Source of the DNA: Acidobacteriota bacterium
Lineage (GTDB): Bacteria > Acidobacteriota > Terriglobia > Acidiferrales > UBA7541
Reading direction: 5' to 3'
DNA length: 9,060 nt
NCBI GenBank assembly: GCA_003153585.1
Contig: PLZZ01000074.1
Location: 6,367-15,426, forward strand
Part shown: positions 6,799 through 9,060 of the stretch, in pieces
Numbering within the stretch: the first letter of the stretch is position 1
Layout of the letters: each line of letters begins with the position of its first letter
Notes under the pieces: generated by a model
Told to the model about the DNA's origin: nothing
Seen by the model: only the letters and a program-made list of their open reading frames with translations
Databases searched by the model: none
Program-made: the position numbers and the translations under genes

Positions 6799-9060
6799 AT
6801 GAAGAGATTTGCAGCTCTTTTTTTCATCTGCGCCCTGCCGCTCTTTTGCCAAAGCAATAGCGGCGAGTTGCGCCTGAAAGTGACCGATCCGTCCGGGCTT
6901 GGTGTGAAAACAACCGTTCAGATTACCAGCGAGGCGAATCAGTACCGGAACAGTCTAGCGACCAGCGATCAAGGTAACCTCGACGTGCTGCGGCTGCCCT
7001 TCGGCATCTATCGACTCGATATTGCGCAGCCCGGCTTTGCCGCCGTCTCCGAAACTGTGCAGGTTCGTTCCTCGCTTCCAACCGAATACGCGATCCAGCT
7101 CAAGCTCCCCACGGTGAATCAAACCGTAACTGTTAGCGCGGCCAATACATTGATAGACCCCGATCAGGCCGGCGCCGTCAGCCAGATCGGCTCGGACGTC
7201 ATTCAAGACAGGCTCAGCTCGGTCCCGGGCCGTTCCTTGCAGGATTTGGTGAATTCGCAACCGGGCTGGCTATACGAAGGCAATGCCGTGCTGCATCCGC
7301 GCGGTTCGGAGTATCAGACTCAGTTTGTGGTGGATGGCATTCCTCTTACGGATAATCGTTCGCCCAGCTTCGGACCGGAGATTGAAGCGGACGACGTGCA
7401 ATCGATGAGCATCTATACCGCCGGCTTTCCTGCGGAGTATGGCCGCAAAATGGGAGGCGTGGTCGAGGTTAATACACTGCAAGATTCGCAGGCAGGCTTT
7501 CACGGGCAGGTAGTGCTTTCCGGCGGCAGCTTTGACTCGGCCGGGGCGTTCACCCAAGGGCAGTACGTTTGGGGCAAAAATACGCTGGGGTTCAGCGCCA
7601 GCGGCAGCATGACCGACCATTATCTGAACCCCGTGGTGACTGAAAATTTTTCAAACACCGGCACGCTGGGCGATTTTTCGGTCCATTACCAGCGCAACCT
7701 GACGCCGAACGATCGCCTAAGTTTTATCGTTCGCCACGAAGTCGCGCGCTACGACATCCCCAATGAAATCGTGCAGCAAACGGCGGGACAGCGCCAAACG
7801 GCCGATAACATCGAGACCATGGGAATCGCTTCCTACCAGCACACCTTTTCATCCCATGTGGTGGCCGATATTCGCGCAATGGTCCGCAATAATGCGAACG
7901 ATTTCAACTCCAACACGAATTCGACTCCCATAGAAGTTTTTCAGCACAATTGGTTTCGCGAAGGATATGTTAAGGCCACAGTCACCGCGGTGCACGGCCG
8001 GCACGAATGGAAGTTTGGAGTCGAGTCCGACAATGCCTTCCTGAACGAGAATTTCAGATTCATTATTACCGACCCAACCCAATTTGATCCAAGCACGCCA
8101 CCCACTTTCAACTTCCAGGCGAATCGCCCGGACCTGGAGCAGTCTGCTTTTGTGCAGGATCTGATCCACCTGGGAAATTGGACCATCAGCGCCGGGCTTC
8201 GTTGGGACCATTATCAGCTCATATTGAACCGGCAGGCAGTGGACCCGCGTTTTTCGATTTCGCGCTATTTCCCTTCTGCCGGTCTCGTGCTGCACTTTTC
8301 CTACGATAGAGTATTTCAGACACCCTCTTTCGAGAACATTCTGCTTTCGAGTTCAACCGCAGCGGCGGGCCTTGACACTATCTCACTCCAATTGCCTGTC
8401 GAGCCTTCGGAAGGAAACTACTATGAAGCGGGCTTGACGAAAGCTTTTTTTGGAAAGCTGAGATTGGATGCCAACTATTTTCGCCGGCTAGTGAACAACT
8501 ATGCGGACGACGATCAGATCGACAATACGACCATCAGCTATCCCATTGCGTTCCGCAAGGCCGTTATTTATGGCGCGGAAGCGAAGATCGCTGTTCCTGA
8601 TTGGCACCACTTTTCGGGTTTCTTAAGCTATTCCTGGACCGTCGGAAATGCCTGGTTTCCGGTGACGGGCGGCCTCTTCCTGGGCGACGACGCGGTGATA
8701 CCCACCACAGGTCATCTGCCGGATTCGCAGGATCAACGCAACACCGTTCGCGGCCGCGTACGTTATCAGATCACTCCGCGCCTTTGGATCGCCGGCGGAA
8801 TTCAATACGATACAGGTCTCCCGTTCGATTTTCAGTGCCCGGACGGCGAAACTCTACCGCAATGCGAAGCCGGGGTAGCCCTAATATACGGCCAACAAGT
8901 AGTGGATCGGCTTAACTTCGCGCGCGACCGCATCCTTCCTGCCTTCCAAGTCAACGTCTCAGCTGGTGCGGACATTTACAAGTCGGAGAAGTTGAATATG
9001 CGGATTCAAGCCGATGGACAGAACCTTAATAACGTTCTGAACGTCATCGATTTTGGAGGC
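6799..9060 (+). CDS. TonB-dependent receptor with carboxypeptidase-regulatory-like domain, 3' end cut off
   Basis: The frame is open from the ATG at 6799 to the window edge, 754 residues with no stop. Ribosome binding site AGGGGAAG (6781-6788) precedes it. Residues 1-17 (MKRFAALFFICALPLFC) are a signal peptide; the Cys is probably not a lipobox because Phe precedes it. Residues about 22-102 (GELRLKVTDPSGLGVKTTVQI ... FGIYRLDIAQPGF) form the carboxypeptidase-regulatory-like beta-sandwich. Residues about 115-230 are the plug: SLQDLVNSQPG, VLHPRGSEYQTQFVVDGIPLTDNR, AGFPAEYGRKMGGVVEVNT. The remainder is the outer-membrane barrel with alternating aromatic strands. The last visible stretch, QADGQNLNNVLNVIDFGG, is near the usual C-terminus, so perhaps 20-40 residues are missing. 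Such receptors import siderophores, glycans or other large ligands using TonB; the substrate cannot be told. It is divergent from the sigma/anti-sigma genes. Confidence 0.92.
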   Translation, partial: MKRFAALFFICALPLFCQSNSGELRLKVTDPSGLGVKTTVQITSEANQYRNSLATSDQGNLDVLRLPFGIYRLDIAQPGFAAVSETVQVRSSLPTEYAIQLKLPTVNQTVTVSAANTLIDPDQAGAVSQIGSDVIQDRLSSVPGRSLQDLVNSQPGWLYEGNAVLHPRGSEYQTQFVVDGIPLTDNRSPSFGPEIEADDVQSMSIYTAGFPAEYGRKMGGVVEVNTLQDSQAGFHGQVVLSGGSFDSAGAFTQGQYVWGKNTLGFSASGSMTDHYLNPVVTENFSNTGTLGDFSVHYQRNLTPNDRLSFIVRHEVARYDIPNEIVQQTAGQRQTADNIETMGIASYQHTFSSHVVADIRAMVRNNANDFNSNTNSTPIEVFQHNWFREGYVKATVTAVHGRHEWKFGVESDNAFLNENFRFIITDPTQFDPSTPPTFNFQANRPDLEQSAFVQDLIHLGNWTISAGLRWDHYQLILNRQAVDPRFSISRYFPSAGLVLHFSYDRVFQTPSFENILLSSSTAAAGLDTISLQLPVEPSEGNYYEAGLTKAFFGKLRLDANYFRRLVNNYADDDQIDNTTISYPIAFRKAVIYGAEAKIAVPDWHHFSGFLSYSWTVGNAWFPVTGGLFLGDDAVIPTTGHLPDSQDQRNTVRGRVRYQITPRLWIAGGIQYDTGLPFDFQCPDGETLPQCEAGVALIYGQQVVDRLNFARDRILPAFQVNVSAGADIYKSEKLNMRIQADGQNLNNVLNVIDFGG

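Noticed and set aside
6799..6855. Lipoprotein signal in the receptor (Cys17)
   Set aside because: The residues before Cys are L-F, not a lipobox, and TonB receptors are not normally lipidated.
6955..8295. Minus-strand frames of 101, 116 and 148 codons
   Set aside because: They are shadows of the TonB-dependent receptor, which is continuous on the plus strand.

Overview
The window looks like a piece of chromosome from a soil-type member of the Acidobacteriota. This rests on family style, not on a marker gene. The evidence is a Ser/Thr kinase fused to a WD40/TolB-like propeller, a TonB-dependent receptor with an N-terminal carboxypeptidase-regulatory-like domain, and an ECF-type sigma factor paired with an anti-sigma factor carrying a periplasmic HNH-like domain. 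All three architectures are typical of that phylum. Base composition is moderately GC-rich and even throughout. I saw no insertion sequence, integrase, tRNA, rRNA or CRISPR array.

Layout. Positions 1-102 (+) hold the last 33 codons of a larB-like gene (AIR-carboxylase-like, nickel-pincer cofactor synthesis). It converges, with only 6 bp between stops, on selA (1545 to 109, minus), which makes selenocysteinyl-tRNA. Divergent from selA is a 211-residue coiled-coil protein (1685-2320, +) that resembles the MXAN_5187 C-terminal family, with a candidate promoter whose spacer is a palindrome. That gene converges on a large membrane Ser/Thr kinase with a C-terminal beta-propeller (5042 to 2358, minus).

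Upstream of the kinase, on the same strand, are an ECF-like sigma factor (6563 to 5985) and a membrane anti-sigma factor (5980 to 5126), separated by 4 bp. The kinase appears to have its own start signals: a perfect TATAAT only 8 nt from its ATG, no ribosome binding site, and a perfect 10-bp inverted repeat just upstream. A possible 42-codon membrane micropeptide gene (6730 to 6602) lies ahead of the sigma factor. Divergent from it, a TonB-dependent outer-membrane receptor starts at 6799 and runs off the window; only its last few dozen residues seem to be missing.

How they may work together (inference): sigma and anti-sigma form an envelope-sensing pair, with a zinc-finger anti-sigma domain inside the cell and an HNH-like fold in the periplasm that has lost its catalytic His. 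A GAAC-N16-CGTC motif reading toward the receptor gene suggests the receptor could be a target of this or another ECF sigma factor. The kinase may add a second signalling output. The most interesting items are the anti-sigma/pseudo-HNH fusion, the palindrome and apparently leaderless start of the kinase gene, and the possible micropeptide overlapping the sigma-factor region.
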